A stretch of DNA of 64,000 nt from Bog-159 sp963843255 (GCA_963843255.1 CAWJJQ010000009.1:930001-994000); one strand, 5' to 3'; shown: positions 49,905-58,979, numbered from the stretch's first letter. Notes: generated from the letters alone by a model not told the origin. Program-made: numbers and translations.

Positions 49905-50959
49905 CCGCCCGCAGCCTCGTCCAATCGCTTCAAACCCCACCGCGCCGATTCCGCCACTAGCGGCTCGCCTGAAGCAGCCAGCTTTGCCAGCGGCGCGCGG
50001 AACCTCTCCTGCCTGGCATTACCCATGGCGATCGCGACGTTCCGCAAAAAGCCGCTATAGCGCGCCCGCGGAATCGCGGTGCCGCGGAACAGATCGCGAA
50101 ATTCCCCTTCCGAGATGCCGGCCAGCCTTTCGAGCGGTGGCGCAAAATGCCTGGCCGCGAACGCCGGCTCAGTAGTGACGGGCGCGCGACGGTTCCACGG
50201 GCAGACATCCTGGCAGATATCGCACCCAAACACGTGCCTGCCAATGGCGGGACGCAGCCCTTCCGGAACAGCCCCGCGCAGTTCGATCGTGAAGTACGAG
50301 ATGCACAGCCGCGAATCGAGTGCCCAAGCCGGCCCATCGGCCAGACCTGTGGGGACGATGGCGTCCGTCGGACACGCGTCAATGCAGCGGGTACACGTGC
50401 CGCAGCGGTCAGGCGGCGGCTCGTCCGCTGCCAGGTCGAGCGAAAGCAATAATTCGCCCAGAAAGAACCAGGAGCCCATGGCCTGGTTGATCAGGCAAGT
50501 GTTCTTGGCGATCCAACCTAAGCCCCCGTGTCGCGCATAGGCCCGCTCCAGCAGCGGCGCGGTATCCACGCAGATTTTCCAGTCAAATGGCTCGGCCTCC
50601 TGCGCGCGCAGCCGCTCCACCAGCCGCTCCAGGCCGCGCCGCAATACCTGGTGATAATCCTCGCCCCAGGCATAACGCGAGATCCAGGCTGCATCCTCGC
50701 CGTCAAACTGCGTCGAATAAGGTTGCGGGCCGTTGTAGAGCCGGCCGGCGCAAAGGATCGACCGCGCCGAGGGCAGCAGGCTGCGTGGATCGTCGCGCAT
50801 GATGGCGCGGTGATCGGTGAGGTAGCGCATCTCACCCGCAAAGCCGTCCGCCATCCACTGGCGATAATACGCGGCTTCGGAGATCGGTACCGCGGGAGCA
50901 ATCCCAGCCAGCTCGAATCCGCACTCAAGCGCGAGGTTCTTGATCTGATCCGGGCGCAT
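49901..50959 (-). CDS. queG: Epoxyqueuosine reductase QueG
   Basis: Iron-sulfur and cobalamin enzyme that reduces epoxyqueuosine to queuosine in tRNA. 352 aa. The start RPDQIKNLALECGFELAGIA is conserved. Two [4Fe-4S] motifs are seen: CGTCTRCIDACPTDAIV and CDICQDVCPWNRRAP. A short HEAT-like tail follows (IAMGNARQERFRAPLAKLAA). ATG 50959 lies inside the end of the thioesterase gene (35-bp overlap). Confidence 0.94.
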   Translation of the reverse strand: MRPDQIKNLALECGFELAGIAPAVPISEAAYYRQWMADGFAGEMRYLTDHRAIMRDDPRSLLPSARSILCAGRLYNGPQPYSTQFDGEDAAWISRYAWGEDYHQVLRRGLERLVERLRAQEAEPFDWKICVDTAPLLERAYARHGGLGWIAKNTCLINQAMGSWFFLGELLLSLDLAADEPPPDRCGTCTRCIDACPTDAIVPTGLADGPAWALDSRLCISYFTIELRGAVPEGLRPAIGRHVFGCDICQDVCPWNRRAPVTTEPAFAARHFAPPLERLAGISEGEFRDLFRGTAIPRARYSGFLRNVAIAMGNARQERFRAPLAKLAASGEPLVAESARWGLKRLDEAAGG

Positions 50960-51362
50960 GGATTTCGAACTTCCCCCGGTATTTCTCCGGCATCCTCGAG
51001 GGCCGGAGATCGCGGCCCAGGAAGATATGCTTGGTTTCGCCGGTGGCCAGCTTGCGGCCGTCCTGGGCGCGCCGCATCTCATAAGCGAACAGCACCATGC
51101 GCGGCGTGGCCTTTTCCACCCAGGTGCGGATGACGACTTCTTCGTCGAAGCGAGCCGGCGACGCATAACGGCACCGCGCCTCGGCCACCGCCAGAAAAAC
51201 GCCGTCCTCCAATTCCATTTGTTTGTATTCGAACCCGCGGGCCTTGCAATATTCCACGCGCCCGACTTCCATCCACACCAGGTAATTGGCGTAATACACC
51301 ACGCCCATCTGGTCGGTTTCGGCGTAGCGCACGCGGATGCGCGTTTCGTTCGAGTCGGTCAT
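50925..51362 (-). CDS. YbgC/4HBT-type acyl-CoA thioesterase
   Basis: A 145-aa hotdog-fold thioesterase. The signature is RIRVRYAETDQMGVVYYANY with the catalytic Asp in YAETDQMG, then LVWMEVGRVEYCKARGF. These act on short acyl-CoA or acyl-ACP, and in Tol-Pal-containing bacteria lie beside tol genes, which is not the case here. It overlaps queG by 35 bp. Confidence 0.9.
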   Translation of the reverse strand: MTDSNETRIRVRYAETDQMGVVYYANYLVWMEVGRVEYCKARGFEYKQMELEDGVFLAVAEARCRYASPARFDEEVVIRTWVEKATPRMVLFAYEMRRAQDGRKLATGETKHIFLGRDLRPSRMPEKYRGKFEIHAPGSDQEPRA

Positions 51363-51371
51363 CCGCCGGCC

Positions 51372-52343
51372 CTATGGCGTTCTGACCACTTCGCCGGCGG
51401 CGGCGACGGCGGTAAACTTCGTGTCCGTCCGTTCCGGACTCTTCACCGCATTGCGCAGATTCATGAACCTATTCAGTGTATCGAACCAGAACGGCGCGCC
51501 CAGCGATACCGCAATGGCCGTGAAGATCCAGCCCAGAATCCGTTCGAGCCATTCGATTCCTTCCGGCGTTTTGCCGGGCCATCCGACCAGGCTATCCAGG
51601 TATTTCTGCTCCGCCGAAGAAACCTGGCTGCCCGCTGAGGCGGCCGTCGTTTTCGACTGCTCCACAATCTGTGCCCGCAACGTGGGATTCATCCAGAGCG
51701 TGCGCGCCATATGGACGGTATCCGCATTCAGGCAAAGCGTAACCGCTACCGCCAGTATCACCGTCCATTTCTGCGCGTTGCGCTTGTACCAGCCCGATAC
51801 CCGATCCATGGTGTCGTCAAACCAGGCCTCGATGCCTCTCTGGGCCGCTTCCAGGCTGTTTCCGGCATTCTGAATGGCGGCCAGGAGTCCTCGCTTCACG
51901 TCGCCGTCGGGCATAGCTTTGATCCCGTTCTCCAGCACCGTGATATCCAGGCGGCCCTGTGTGCCTGGAGTGACTAAATCCATGATCACCGCCGAAAAAG
52001 CGCGCGCAGGCAGGTAGGAAAAATGCCGGCCGGCGGTGGCCTGGTGCATGCCGCTGATGATGGGATGATTGTAGAACTGTTGGAGGAAAGTGCTCGCGCT
52101 GGTCAGCGCCGCCACCGGAGAAGGGGCGTTCTGCCCCTCGGCCGGGGCCGGCTGCGCAGCCGCCGGAACGCGCGGCTGATTGTCGAGAAGCTGCTGAATC
52201 GCAAGTTGGAGCATCTTCGACCGCGTCTGCAGCAGCCCGGAAATCCATTCATTCAACGTGGTGCAAATGATGCCCAGCAGCAGGTACACAAATATCAGGC
52301 CAACAGCGACATCAAGTACCGCGGAGCCGAATATACCGTTCAT
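51372..52343 (-). CDS. Hypothetical membrane protein
   Basis: 323 aa with an N-terminal membrane segment (VLDVAVGLIFVYLLLGIICT), a long soluble middle, a second segment (KWTVILAVAVTLCLNADTV) and a C-terminal one (LGWIFTAIAVSLGAPFWFDT). The segment FWFDTLNRFMNLRNAVKSPE near the end is typical of an uncharacterised bacterial family whose name I cannot give with certainty. ATG 52343 matches the membrane-segment start. The function is unknown. Confidence 0.7.
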   Translation of the reverse strand: MNGIFGSAVLDVAVGLIFVYLLLGIICTTLNEWISGLLQTRSKMLQLAIQQLLDNQPRVPAAAQPAPAEGQNAPSPVAALTSASTFLQQFYNHPIISGMHQATAGRHFSYLPARAFSAVIMDLVTPGTQGRLDITVLENGIKAMPDGDVKRGLLAAIQNAGNSLEAAQRGIEAWFDDTMDRVSGWYKRNAQKWTVILAVAVTLCLNADTVHMARTLWMNPTLRAQIVEQSKTTAASAGSQVSSAEQKYLDSLVGWPGKTPEGIEWLERILGWIFTAIAVSLGAPFWFDTLNRFMNLRNAVKSPERTDTKFTAVAAAGEVVRTP

Positions 52344-52358
52344 GGCTGATCCTCCAAA

Positions 52359-52376
52359 GCGCAAAGGGGCGCGTGC
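52359..52376 (+). repeat. Half copy of the 98-bp-family repeat (left arm only)
   Basis: GCGCAAAGGGGCGCGTGCCG begins like the ilv-array unit and then diverges. It lies in the 99-bp gap between the divergent membrane-protein and MATE genes. Confidence 0.6.
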
Positions 52377-52442
52377 CGATTGGTCCGATCCGGTAGTATA
52401 CACCTCCGGCGCGCGAGTAGCCCGTTGTGTGATCCTGGGAGA

Positions 52443-53825
52443 ATGTCCGCTCTCGACAGCATCCGGCACGAATGGCGGCCCATGCTGTCACTGGCCTGGC
52501 CGCTGGTGATCGCCGAGCTCGGCTGGATGGCCATGGGCATCATCGACACCATCATGGTGGGCCGTCTGCCTTCGAGCGCGGTGGCTATCGGCGCCGTCAG
52601 TCTGGGAAGCATTCTCTTTTCCAGTTGCACCATCTTCGGCGGCTGCCTGTTGCTGGGCCTCGACACCGTGGTTTCGCAAGCTTACGGCGCGCGCCGCATC
52701 GCCGACTGCCACCGGGCCCTGTGGAATGCCCTGTATCTGTGCTTTCCGCTGGCGCCCGCCTTGATGCTCATCAATACGGCCATGGCTGCCGGATTGCCGT
52801 ACTTCGGCGTCAATCCCGATATCCTGCCGCAGTCGACCGCCTACATCCGCATTCTGAATTGGGGAACGCCATTCCTGTTGCTGTACTTCGCATTCCGCCG
52901 CTATCTGCAAGGCATGGGTCTGGTCAAGCCGGTGATGTTCACCCTGATCAGCGCCAATCTCATCAACCTGTTCGGCAACTGGGTGCTGATCTACGGTCAC
53001 CTGGGCTTTCGCGCCATGGGCACCGATGGATCGGCGTGGGCTACCTTCGCCTCACGGGTCTATATGGCTGGCGTGATGATCTTCACGGCGGTGTATCACG
53101 ATCGTCTGCGCGGCTGGGGAATGTTCCAGGTTCCACTGTCGCCCGATTGGGTGCGGCTCAAGCGCCTGCTGCAGCTCGGCATTCCCGCGGCCTCCCACGT
53201 ATTGTTCGAAGTCGGGGTATTCGGCCTGGCCACTGCCCTGATTGCCCGCCTGGATGCCGCGTCGTTGGCCGGTCACCAGATCGCCCTCAACATGGCGAGC
53301 CTGACGTTCATGGTGCCCCTGGGCATCAGCTCGGCGGCGGCCGTCCGGGTGGGGCATCTCATCGGGTCGGGCGATCCCGCGCGCGCCGGCCGCGCCGGAT
53401 GGAGTGCGCTGGCCTGCGGAGCCGTCTTCATGGGGTCGGCCGCCATAGTCTTCCTCGCCATACCGGTGCCCATCGCCATGCTGTATAGCGCCGATCCCGC
53501 GGTGATAAAGGTCAGCGTGACCCTGCTGGCCATTGCCGCCGCTTTTCAGTTATTCGATGGCTGCCAGGTGGTGGCAGCCGGCGCGCTGCGCGGTGCGGGC
53601 AACACGCGCACGCCTATGTTGTGCAACCTGGTCTTCTATTGGTTCGTCGGCCTGCCGTTGGGCTACGCGCTCTGCTTCCACTTCCGGTGGGGCGCGGCCG
53701 GCATCTGGCTGGGCCTTTGTTTCGGCCTCATCCTGATCGGCACGGTGTTGCTGGTTGTCTGGCGGCAGACGGTCGCGGAGCTGCGCCTTATGGTTCCGCT
53801 GCGAACTTCACCTCAACCTGTGTAG
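52443..53825 (+). CDS. MATE-family efflux transporter
   Basis: A 460-aa multidrug/toxin exporter with about 12 membrane segments, driven by Na+ or H+. The family blocks are LAWPLVIAELGWMAMGIIDT, IMVGRLPSSAVAIGAVSLG, LLGLDTVVSQAYGARRIADC, MASLTFMVPLGISSAAAVRV and GHLIGSGDPARAGRAGW, and the second-half GCQVVAAGALRGAGNTRTPM. ATG 52443 suits the N-terminus. The last 12 codons (ending LRTSPQPV) run antisense through the end of a TonB gene remnant, so the tail is probably acquired. Confidence 0.9.
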   Translation: MSALDSIRHEWRPMLSLAWPLVIAELGWMAMGIIDTIMVGRLPSSAVAIGAVSLGSILFSSCTIFGGCLLLGLDTVVSQAYGARRIADCHRALWNALYLCFPLAPALMLINTAMAAGLPYFGVNPDILPQSTAYIRILNWGTPFLLLYFAFRRYLQGMGLVKPVMFTLISANLINLFGNWVLIYGHLGFRAMGTDGSAWATFASRVYMAGVMIFTAVYHDRLRGWGMFQVPLSPDWVRLKRLLQLGIPAASHVLFEVGVFGLATALIARLDAASLAGHQIALNMASLTFMVPLGISSAAAVRVGHLIGSGDPARAGRAGWSALACGAVFMGSAAIVFLAIPVPIAMLYSADPAVIKVSVTLLAIAAAFQLFDGCQVVAAGALRGAGNTRTPMLCNLVFYWFVGLPLGYALCFHFRWGAAGIWLGLCFGLILIGTVLLVVWRQTVAELRLMVPLRTSPQPV

Positions 53826-53919
53826 CCACCTCCACCCGCTTCCCGTTCAACAGCCTCGGTTGGTAGACGTAAGTCTTTACAGCCTCCATCGCCGGGCGAG
53901 CCAGCAACCGAGGAAGTGA
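53788..53919 (-). pseudogene. C-terminal fragment of a TonB-family protein
   Basis: The minus strand reads LARPAMEAVKTYVYQPRLLN then GKRVEVATQVEVKFAAEP and a stop, the typical end of an energy-transducing TonB C-terminal domain. The frame opens only after a stop at 53922-53920, so about 44 codons survive and no signal or proline-rich part is left. Its 3' end overlaps the MATE gene. The remaining 53920-54097 shows no other feature. Confidence 0.75.
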
Positions 53920-54097
53920 TCAGGTTGGCCGCCTGCGCGTTGTGCGGGGGCTAAAACTGTTGTGTGGCAGGCAAGCCCAGTGTGGCTCAATCGCACATGG
54001 TACGCCACGGTACGCGGAATTCTATAAAGTTTTGTTAAGTGCGTGCCCGCTTCCCGTTGAGAAGCCGTCAGTCATTTATATACGGAGCTTAATCTTT

Positions 54098-54958
54098 ATG
54101 ATGACCAGCACTCATGCACAACAAAGATCTGTGATCACGATGGGCGAAATGTTCGCCGTCCCTAAAGCTGCCGATTGGGAAATGGAACTGGCGCGCGAGG
54201 TGCAGAACCGCACGTTCCCCGTCACGCATCCGCGCATTGCCGGCCTCGACTACTACAGCGATTGGCGTCCCGCGCGCGGTCTCACTGGCGATTACCTCGA
54301 TTACTTCGAACTGCCTGAAGGCAACCTGGGTTTGGCCATCGGCGATGTGGCCGGCAAGGGCCTGGCCGCGGCGCTGCTGACATCGTCGCTGCATAGCCTG
54401 GCGCGCGCGCTGCGCTATTTTCAATGTGGCAGCCTGCCGGCTTTGACGGCCGCAATCGATGAGTTGTTCTACGAAGTCTGCCCCGATCATTCCTACGCCA
54501 CTATGTTCATCGCGCGCCTCGATCCGCTGCGCGGCCTGCTCCACTATGTCAATGCCGGCCACGAGCCGCCCGCCATACTGCGCAAGACGGCCGGTGGTTA
54601 CCGCCCGGTGGCGCTCGAACCGACCGGCCCGGTGATCGGCATGCTCCGCAAGCCGGTGTTTCATGAAAACGTGGTGTCGCTGGCGCCCGGGGATCTGCTG
54701 CTGGCCTACACCGACGGCCTGTGCGAAACCGCTAACCCGCGCGGCGAGGAATGGGGCTTCCGCCGCCTGCTGGCCACCATTCAGACCTGTGGCTACCGTA
54801 GCACCCACGACATCGTGGACCAGGTGTTGGACGCCGCCGCGGCCTTCGCGGGAAGCTGCCCGCAGCAGGACGATATGACCTTATGGCTGGGGCGCATCGA
54901 AGACGCGGAAAGCTGCCCGCTGCCGGCCGAAGAGGAGGCGCTGGCCGCGGTAGCCTGA
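54098..54958 (+). CDS. SpoIIE/RsbU-type PP2C serine phosphatase
   Basis: A 286-aa soluble phosphatase of the PPM class. The metal-binding blocks are GLDYYSDWRPARGLTGDYLD, GNLGLAIGDVAGKGLAAALL, LLHYVNAGHEPPAILRK, LLLAYTDGLCETANPRGEEW and QQDDMTLW. A short N-terminal helix (EMELAREVQNRTFP) has the linker form common in RsbU-like regulators, which act on anti-sigma-factor antagonists; the partner is not in the window. Two adjacent ATG codons (54098, 54101) follow GGAG. Confidence 0.88.
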   Translation: MMTSTHAQQRSVITMGEMFAVPKAADWEMELAREVQNRTFPVTHPRIAGLDYYSDWRPARGLTGDYLDYFELPEGNLGLAIGDVAGKGLAAALLTSSLHSLARALRYFQCGSLPALTAAIDELFYEVCPDHSYATMFIARLDPLRGLLHYVNAGHEPPAILRKTAGGYRPVALEPTGPVIGMLRKPVFHENVVSLAPGDLLLAYTDGLCETANPRGEEWGFRRLLATIQTCGYRSTHDIVDQVLDAAAAFAGSCPQQDDMTLWLGRIEDAESCPLPAEEEALAAVA

Positions 54959-54978
54959 GTACCCCGCCGGGGGCTGCC

Positions 54979-55446
54979 CTACTTGGCGCTGGAACGTACC
55001 CAGGCGATATAGTCTGTCACCGGCGGCTTGGCGCCCAGTGCGCGCAGCCGCATGGCGCACTGGGCGCGGTGATGCTCGCTGTGCATGATCACTTGCATCA
55101 AAGCATCCCGGACCGCCGGCGTGAACTCCCGCATGATAGGGAACTCCACCGTCCGCGCAAGTTCGGCGTCATTCAATCGCGCGGTGTAGGCCGCGCCATC
55201 CGCATGCGCCTCCTGAAACAACCGCCGCATGGCGTCCATGGAATCCGGAATCGCTTGTTCGCGTTCCCGGTCGAAAGAGCGCGCCAGGAAAAGTGACAGG
55301 AAAAATCGCTCCACGACCACAATATGGTGCAGCCATTTACGCAGCTCGCTGTCGTCAAAAGCGCCCTCTTGCGCGGCCACCACGTTCAAAATCGTATCGT
55401 CTGCCCATGTCAAATGCATCCATAGAGATTGAAACATCGGAATCAT
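54979..55446 (-). CDS. DinB-family protein
   Basis: A 155-aa four-helix protein with likely metal-binding histidines in LHHIVVVERFF and QVIMHSEHHRAQCAMRLRAL. DinB/YfiT-like proteins are putative metal-dependent, thiol-linked enzymes. The function is unassigned. ATG 55446. Confidence 0.8.
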   Translation of the reverse strand: MIPMFQSLWMHLTWADDTILNVVAAQEGAFDDSELRKWLHHIVVVERFFLSLFLARSFDREREQAIPDSMDAMRRLFQEAHADGAAYTARLNDAELARTVEFPIMREFTPAVRDALMQVIMHSEHHRAQCAMRLRALGAKPPVTDYIAWVRSSAK

Positions 55447-55475
55447 GAGGTTCCCCCGTGCTATTCTACACTGCC

Positions 55476-56753
55476 CTAAACCTGCTCCCAGCGGCGTGCA
55501 AAACGCCGCGCAATGAGGAAGATAACCACGCCGGCGCCGATCAGTACCGCGACCTGTGGCGCCAGATTCCTAACCGGTTCGTCTCTCCAGAAGACCTTGG
55601 TGTACCCATCGATGGCCCACGCGTTAAACGTCAGCAGTCCGACTTTCTTCATGGCTTCCGGCATCAGAAAGCGCGGGAACATGCTGCCGCCGATGGCGGA
55701 CATGGTCAGGATAATGAGCGTCGAAACTGCCCCCTGCTGCGCGCGCGTGTGTGACAGGCTCGCCAGCAACATGCCGAACGACGCTACCGCGAACGAGGTG
55801 GCCGCGGTCATCACCACAAAGCCCGGCAGGTGCGTGAACAGATCCAGGTGAAAAACGGCCGCTGCCCACAGGAACATCAGCGTGAGCTGCAGAAAGGCGA
55901 GCAGCGCGCTATAGGTCATCTTGCCCGCCAGCAGTGTGGTCATGCTCACGCGCGAGCTGAGAATCCGGTCCAGCGCGCCGCTGTCGGATTCGTCCAGCAG
56001 GCTGCCGCCCGCGGCGCTGGCCGTGAACAGCAGAAACATGACTCCGATCCCCGCTGCATAAAACGAGATCATGCCATTCTGTTTCTTCTCGCCGACCACG
56101 TCGCGTACATCGAGCGCCACCAGTTCGCCCGACTGGCCAACTCCGCTGGCGCCCGACCCGTTCTGCGCCGGGATCCGGGATAAGGCCGATTCGAGACTCT
56201 GGCGCTGCTCCGCCGTTAGCCCTCCGCTCGACCGCTCGAAGTACTGCATTCCCACGCGGGCCATGGCGTCGGGCATCGCCGTCATCACTTCCTTCTGCAG
56301 CATCCCGGAGACCATCTGGGCCGCCACCGGATCGGAGCTGTCGTGCAGTACGCGGATCGGCAGCCGCTCCTGGCCGGGTCCAAACGCCACAGGGTGCGCC
56401 CCGAACCCTTTCGGAATAATGATTGCCGCGGGAGCGTCGCCGTCTTTCACCGCGGCTTCGGCGGTGGACGCCGTGTATTCGGACGGCGCCGCTTGGCCCT
56501 CTTTCGTCTCGGGACGCGTTCGTGCATCGAGCGATGGCTCATGCAGCAGCGCGCCCACCAGCCGCCCGGAAACCTGGCTGCGGTCTTCGTCCACCACCAG
56601 CACACTCACGCGCGGCGTGCCCCGGGTGCCCATACCGCCGAAGATGAATCCGAAAATGCTGAAGAACGCGATCGGTAAAACGAACGACAAAATCAGGGCG
56701 CCCCGGTCGCGGCGCAGGGCGCGGAATCCGTTCAACGCAATAGCGGCGATCAT
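55476..56753 (-). CDS. ABC-2 type transporter permease
   Basis: 425 aa. It has one N-terminal membrane segment (GALILSFVLPIAFFSIFGFI), a large extracytoplasmic loop, and five C-terminal segments (MISFYAAGIGVMFLLFTASA, LLAFLQLTLMFLWAAAVF, FVVMTAATSFAVASFGMLL, VAVLIGAGVVIFLIA). This is the YhhJ/LinK-like ABC-2 layout. It overlaps the ATPase gene by 4 bp and forms an exporter with it. The substrate is unknown. Confidence 0.9.
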   Translation of the reverse strand: MIAAIALNGFRALRRDRGALILSFVLPIAFFSIFGFIFGGMGTRGTPRVSVLVVDEDRSQVSGRLVGALLHEPSLDARTRPETKEGQAAPSEYTASTAEAAVKDGDAPAAIIIPKGFGAHPVAFGPGQERLPIRVLHDSSDPVAAQMVSGMLQKEVMTAMPDAMARVGMQYFERSSGGLTAEQRQSLESALSRIPAQNGSGASGVGQSGELVALDVRDVVGEKKQNGMISFYAAGIGVMFLLFTASAAGGSLLDESDSGALDRILSSRVSMTTLLAGKMTYSALLAFLQLTLMFLWAAAVFHLDLFTHLPGFVVMTAATSFAVASFGMLLASLSHTRAQQGAVSTLIILTMSAIGGSMFPRFLMPEAMKKVGLLTFNAWAIDGYTKVFWRDEPVRNLAPQVAVLIGAGVVIFLIARRFARRWEQV

Positions 56754-57670
56754 TGACGCAACTCCCTCCCGGTCAGGTGCAGAAATACGGATTCAAGGTT
56801 CGGCCGCCGCAGCACCACGTCGATCACGTCGAGCCCATCGCGGGCCGCCGCGTCCAGCAGGGACGCGATATCGGTGGGTTGCGCGATAGCAAAATGCGCC
56901 ACGCCATTTTCCACCTTCCCGCCGCGCGCCGCCGCCCATGTGCCGGCGTTTTCGACCGAAGCCGCGAAACGCATCAGCACGTCGCTCTGATGGCCGAATG
57001 ATTCTTCCACCAGTTTCTCTTTGCTGCCCTGCGCGATCACCTTGCCATGATCCATGATGGCGATCGAATCGCACAGGCGTTCGGCTTCCTCCATATAGTG
57101 CGTGGTGTAGATCACCGTGGCGCCCTCGTGGCGCAGTCCTTCCACCATTTCAAAAATCCGGTTGCGCGATTGCGGATCCACGCCTACGGTGGGCTCGTCG
57201 AGCAGCACCAGGCGCGGCCGGTGCACCAGCCCTGCCGCCATATTGAGGCGCCGCCGCATGCCTCCCGAGAGCGTCTTCACGATGGCTCCCGCCCGGTCGT
57301 CGAGCGCGGCCCATTCCAGGCACCATTGAATCCCGCTGCGCAGCGCTTTGCCGCGCAAACCCTGGTAGCGTCCGAAGGCTTCCAGGTTCTCGCGGCAGGT
57401 GAGCAGCGGGTAGAGCGCCAGATCCTGGGGTACCCATCCCAACTCCGCGCGTGATGCCGCCGAACCGGCGGGTTCGCCGAACACTCGCACAGTTCCTGCG
57501 TCCGGCCGTACCCGCCCCGCGATGCTGCGGATCAGCGTCGATTTGCCCGCGCCATTGGGGCCGAGCAACCCCAGACACGCGCGCTCCTCGACGGCCAGCG
57601 AAACACCGTCCACCGCGGTCAGCTCGCCGAAGCGCTTGATCACGCCATCAATCTGCAAGGGTAGCGCCAC
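56750..57670 (-). CDS. ABC transporter ATP-binding protein
   Basis: A 306-aa ATPase partner of the ABC-2 permease. Walker A is LLGLLGPNGAGKSTLIRSIA-like (GPNGAGKS), the signature LSGGMRRRLNMAAGLVHRP, Walker B VLLDEPTVGVDPQSRNR, and the H-loop YTTHYMEEAERLC. The C-terminal 80 residues form the accessory domain often seen in drug-exporting (DrrA-like) members. The start is GTG 57670, just before the N-terminus LPLQIDGVIKRFGELTAVDG; the longer upstream frame is antisense to the dioxygenase gene. Confidence 0.92.
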   Translation of the reverse strand: MALPLQIDGVIKRFGELTAVDGVSLAVEERACLGLLGPNGAGKSTLIRSIAGRVRPDAGTVRVFGEPAGSAASRAELGWVPQDLALYPLLTCRENLEAFGRYQGLRGKALRSGIQWCLEWAALDDRAGAIVKTLSGGMRRRLNMAAGLVHRPRLVLLDEPTVGVDPQSRNRIFEMVEGLRHEGATVIYTTHYMEEAERLCDSIAIMDHGKVIAQGSKEKLVEESFGHQSDVLMRFAASVENAGTWAAARGGKVENGVAHFAIAQPTDIASLLDAAARDGLDVIDVVLRRPNLESVFLHLTGRELRQ

Positions 57671-57703
57671 GTTTAAACGATGGTAGCCTATTGAACGACA
57701 ACC

Positions 57704-58474
57704 ATGATGCCCGCCATCTTCTTCGGCCACGGCAACCCCATGAACGCCGTGATGCAGAACACATATACGGAAGCGTGGGCCGCGTTGGGACAGACCGTGG
57801 CGCGCCCCAAAGCCATCCTCAGCATTTCGGCGCACTGGTTCGTGCCCCAGACCGGCGTTACAATCACCACCGCGCCGCGCACCATCCATGACTTCGGCGG
57901 CTTCCCGAAGGAGTTGTATCAGGTCCAGTATCCCGCCCCCGGCGATCCGGATCTCGCGCGGCGCGTGCAGTCGCTCCTGCAGCCGTTGCCCGTGAAGCTG
58001 GACGAGAGCTGGGGCCTCGATCATGGCACCTGGTCCGTGTTGCGCCATGTCTATCCGCAAGCCGACATCCCCATCGTCCAGCTCAGTATCGACGAATCCC
58101 AGCCGGCCGGCTTTCATTACGAGGTCGGCGCGCGCCTGGCGCCGCTGCGCGACGAAGGCGTGCTGATCGTGGGCAGCGGCAACCTGGTGCACAACTTGCA
58201 CGCCTATGCCTGGGGACGCCACGCCGCGCAGGCGTACGACTGGGCCGTCGATTTCGAGCAGCAGGCGCGCCAAATGATTCTGGCGGGCGAACACCAGCCG
58301 TTGATCGACTACGAGCGCCTGGGGCGGGACGCGATGCTTTCGATTCCTACCCCGGATCACTATCTGCCCCTGCTCTACGTCATCGCCGCGCGGCAGCAGA
58401 ACGACGCGGTCACCTTTCCCGTGGAAGGCGTGGACGGCGGGTCCATCTCCATGCTGGCGGTCAAGGTCGGCTAG
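57704..58474 (+). CDS. ygiD: LigB-like extradiol dioxygenase (YgiD / DOPA dioxygenase family)
   Basis: 256 aa. The metal site blocks are PAIFFGHGNPMNAVMQN, ILSISAHWFVPQTGVT and LDESWGLDHGTWSVLRHVYP, with GVLIVGSGNLVHNLHAYAW further on. These match the 4,5-DOPA-extradiol-dioxygenase group that binds Zn or Fe. The physiological substrate is uncertain. ATG 57704; an ATG one codon on is equally possible. It is divergent from the ABC pair. Confidence 0.9.
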   Translation: MMPAIFFGHGNPMNAVMQNTYTEAWAALGQTVARPKAILSISAHWFVPQTGVTITTAPRTIHDFGGFPKELYQVQYPAPGDPDLARRVQSLLQPLPVKLDESWGLDHGTWSVLRHVYPQADIPIVQLSIDESQPAGFHYEVGARLAPLRDEGVLIVGSGNLVHNLHAYAWGRHAAQAYDWAVDFEQQARQMILAGEHQPLIDYERLGRDAMLSIPTPDHYLPLLYVIAARQQNDAVTFPVEGVDGGSISMLAVKVG

Positions 58475-58519
58475 GGTACCGTCCACGAAATAGCTGGACA
58501 GAAGCTGGCACGACGACGA

Positions 58520-58612
58520 AGAGGCCTTGAGATAATTGATGCATTGCGCCCGATGCGCGTTGGCAATGTGGTCCACACACTTCAATTCCACGATGACGGC
58601 GGCGCCAATTAC
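58520..58612 (-). pseudogene. Remnant of a GxxExxY-family protein
   Basis: The minus strand encodes VIVELKCVDHIANAHRAQCI followed by NYLKAS, the most conserved stretch of the GxxExxY (PD-(D/E)xK-like) family. Neither the name-giving N-terminal motif nor the usual C-terminus is present, so it is a fragment. Around it (58630-58745) lie two partly inverted copies of a CATCCGTG-containing sequence. Confidence 0.65.
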
Positions 58613-58790
58613 GGGCTCTGTTAGATCCGGATTCGTGTGCATCCGTGTCCATCCGTGGCCATTCAATGAGGTCCCCAAATATCACAGAGATCTTCACCAG
58701 GAAGGCGGGATCAGCCACGGATGCACACAGATGGACGCGGATTGTCCAGTTATTCCTGGTCACAACAAGGACCCCACCGTCGATGAAGTC

Positions 58791-58912
58791 TGGCGCGGCC
58801 GTGGCTCCGTTTTGCGCGGTTCCTCAGAAGCGCAAAGGGACGCGTATCCCGCGCCGCCAGTTAGGAGAGGAACTCCGCAGTCTCCAGCGGCGCGGGGCGG
58901 CCCGTTTTGCGC
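58791..58912. repeat. 98-bp-family palindromes: one right-arm half and one full diverged unit
   Basis: 58791-58817 is the right arm only (TGGCGCGGCCGTGGCTCCGT then TTTGCGC). After a 12-nt joint a full unit runs 58830-58912 from GCGCAAAGGGACG to CCCGTTTTGCGC. In the full unit the inner stem is CCCGCGCCGCC against GGCGCGGGGC, where the array has ACCGCGCC against GGCGCGGC, so an added C on one side is met by an added G on the other. The rest of 58475-58979 holds only the GxxExxY remnant. Confidence 0.8.
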
Positions 58913-58979
58913 GTGTTCCTTAAGAGTTGCGTGCTCAGGCATCAGTCCCCCAAACCAAACTTGCTAAGCTGATGGCTGA

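Noticed and set aside
57671..58678. Long N-terminal extension of the ABC ATPase
   Set aside because: The added part is antisense to the dioxygenase gene and includes the GxxExxY remnant; the ATPase fold begins right after GTG 57670.
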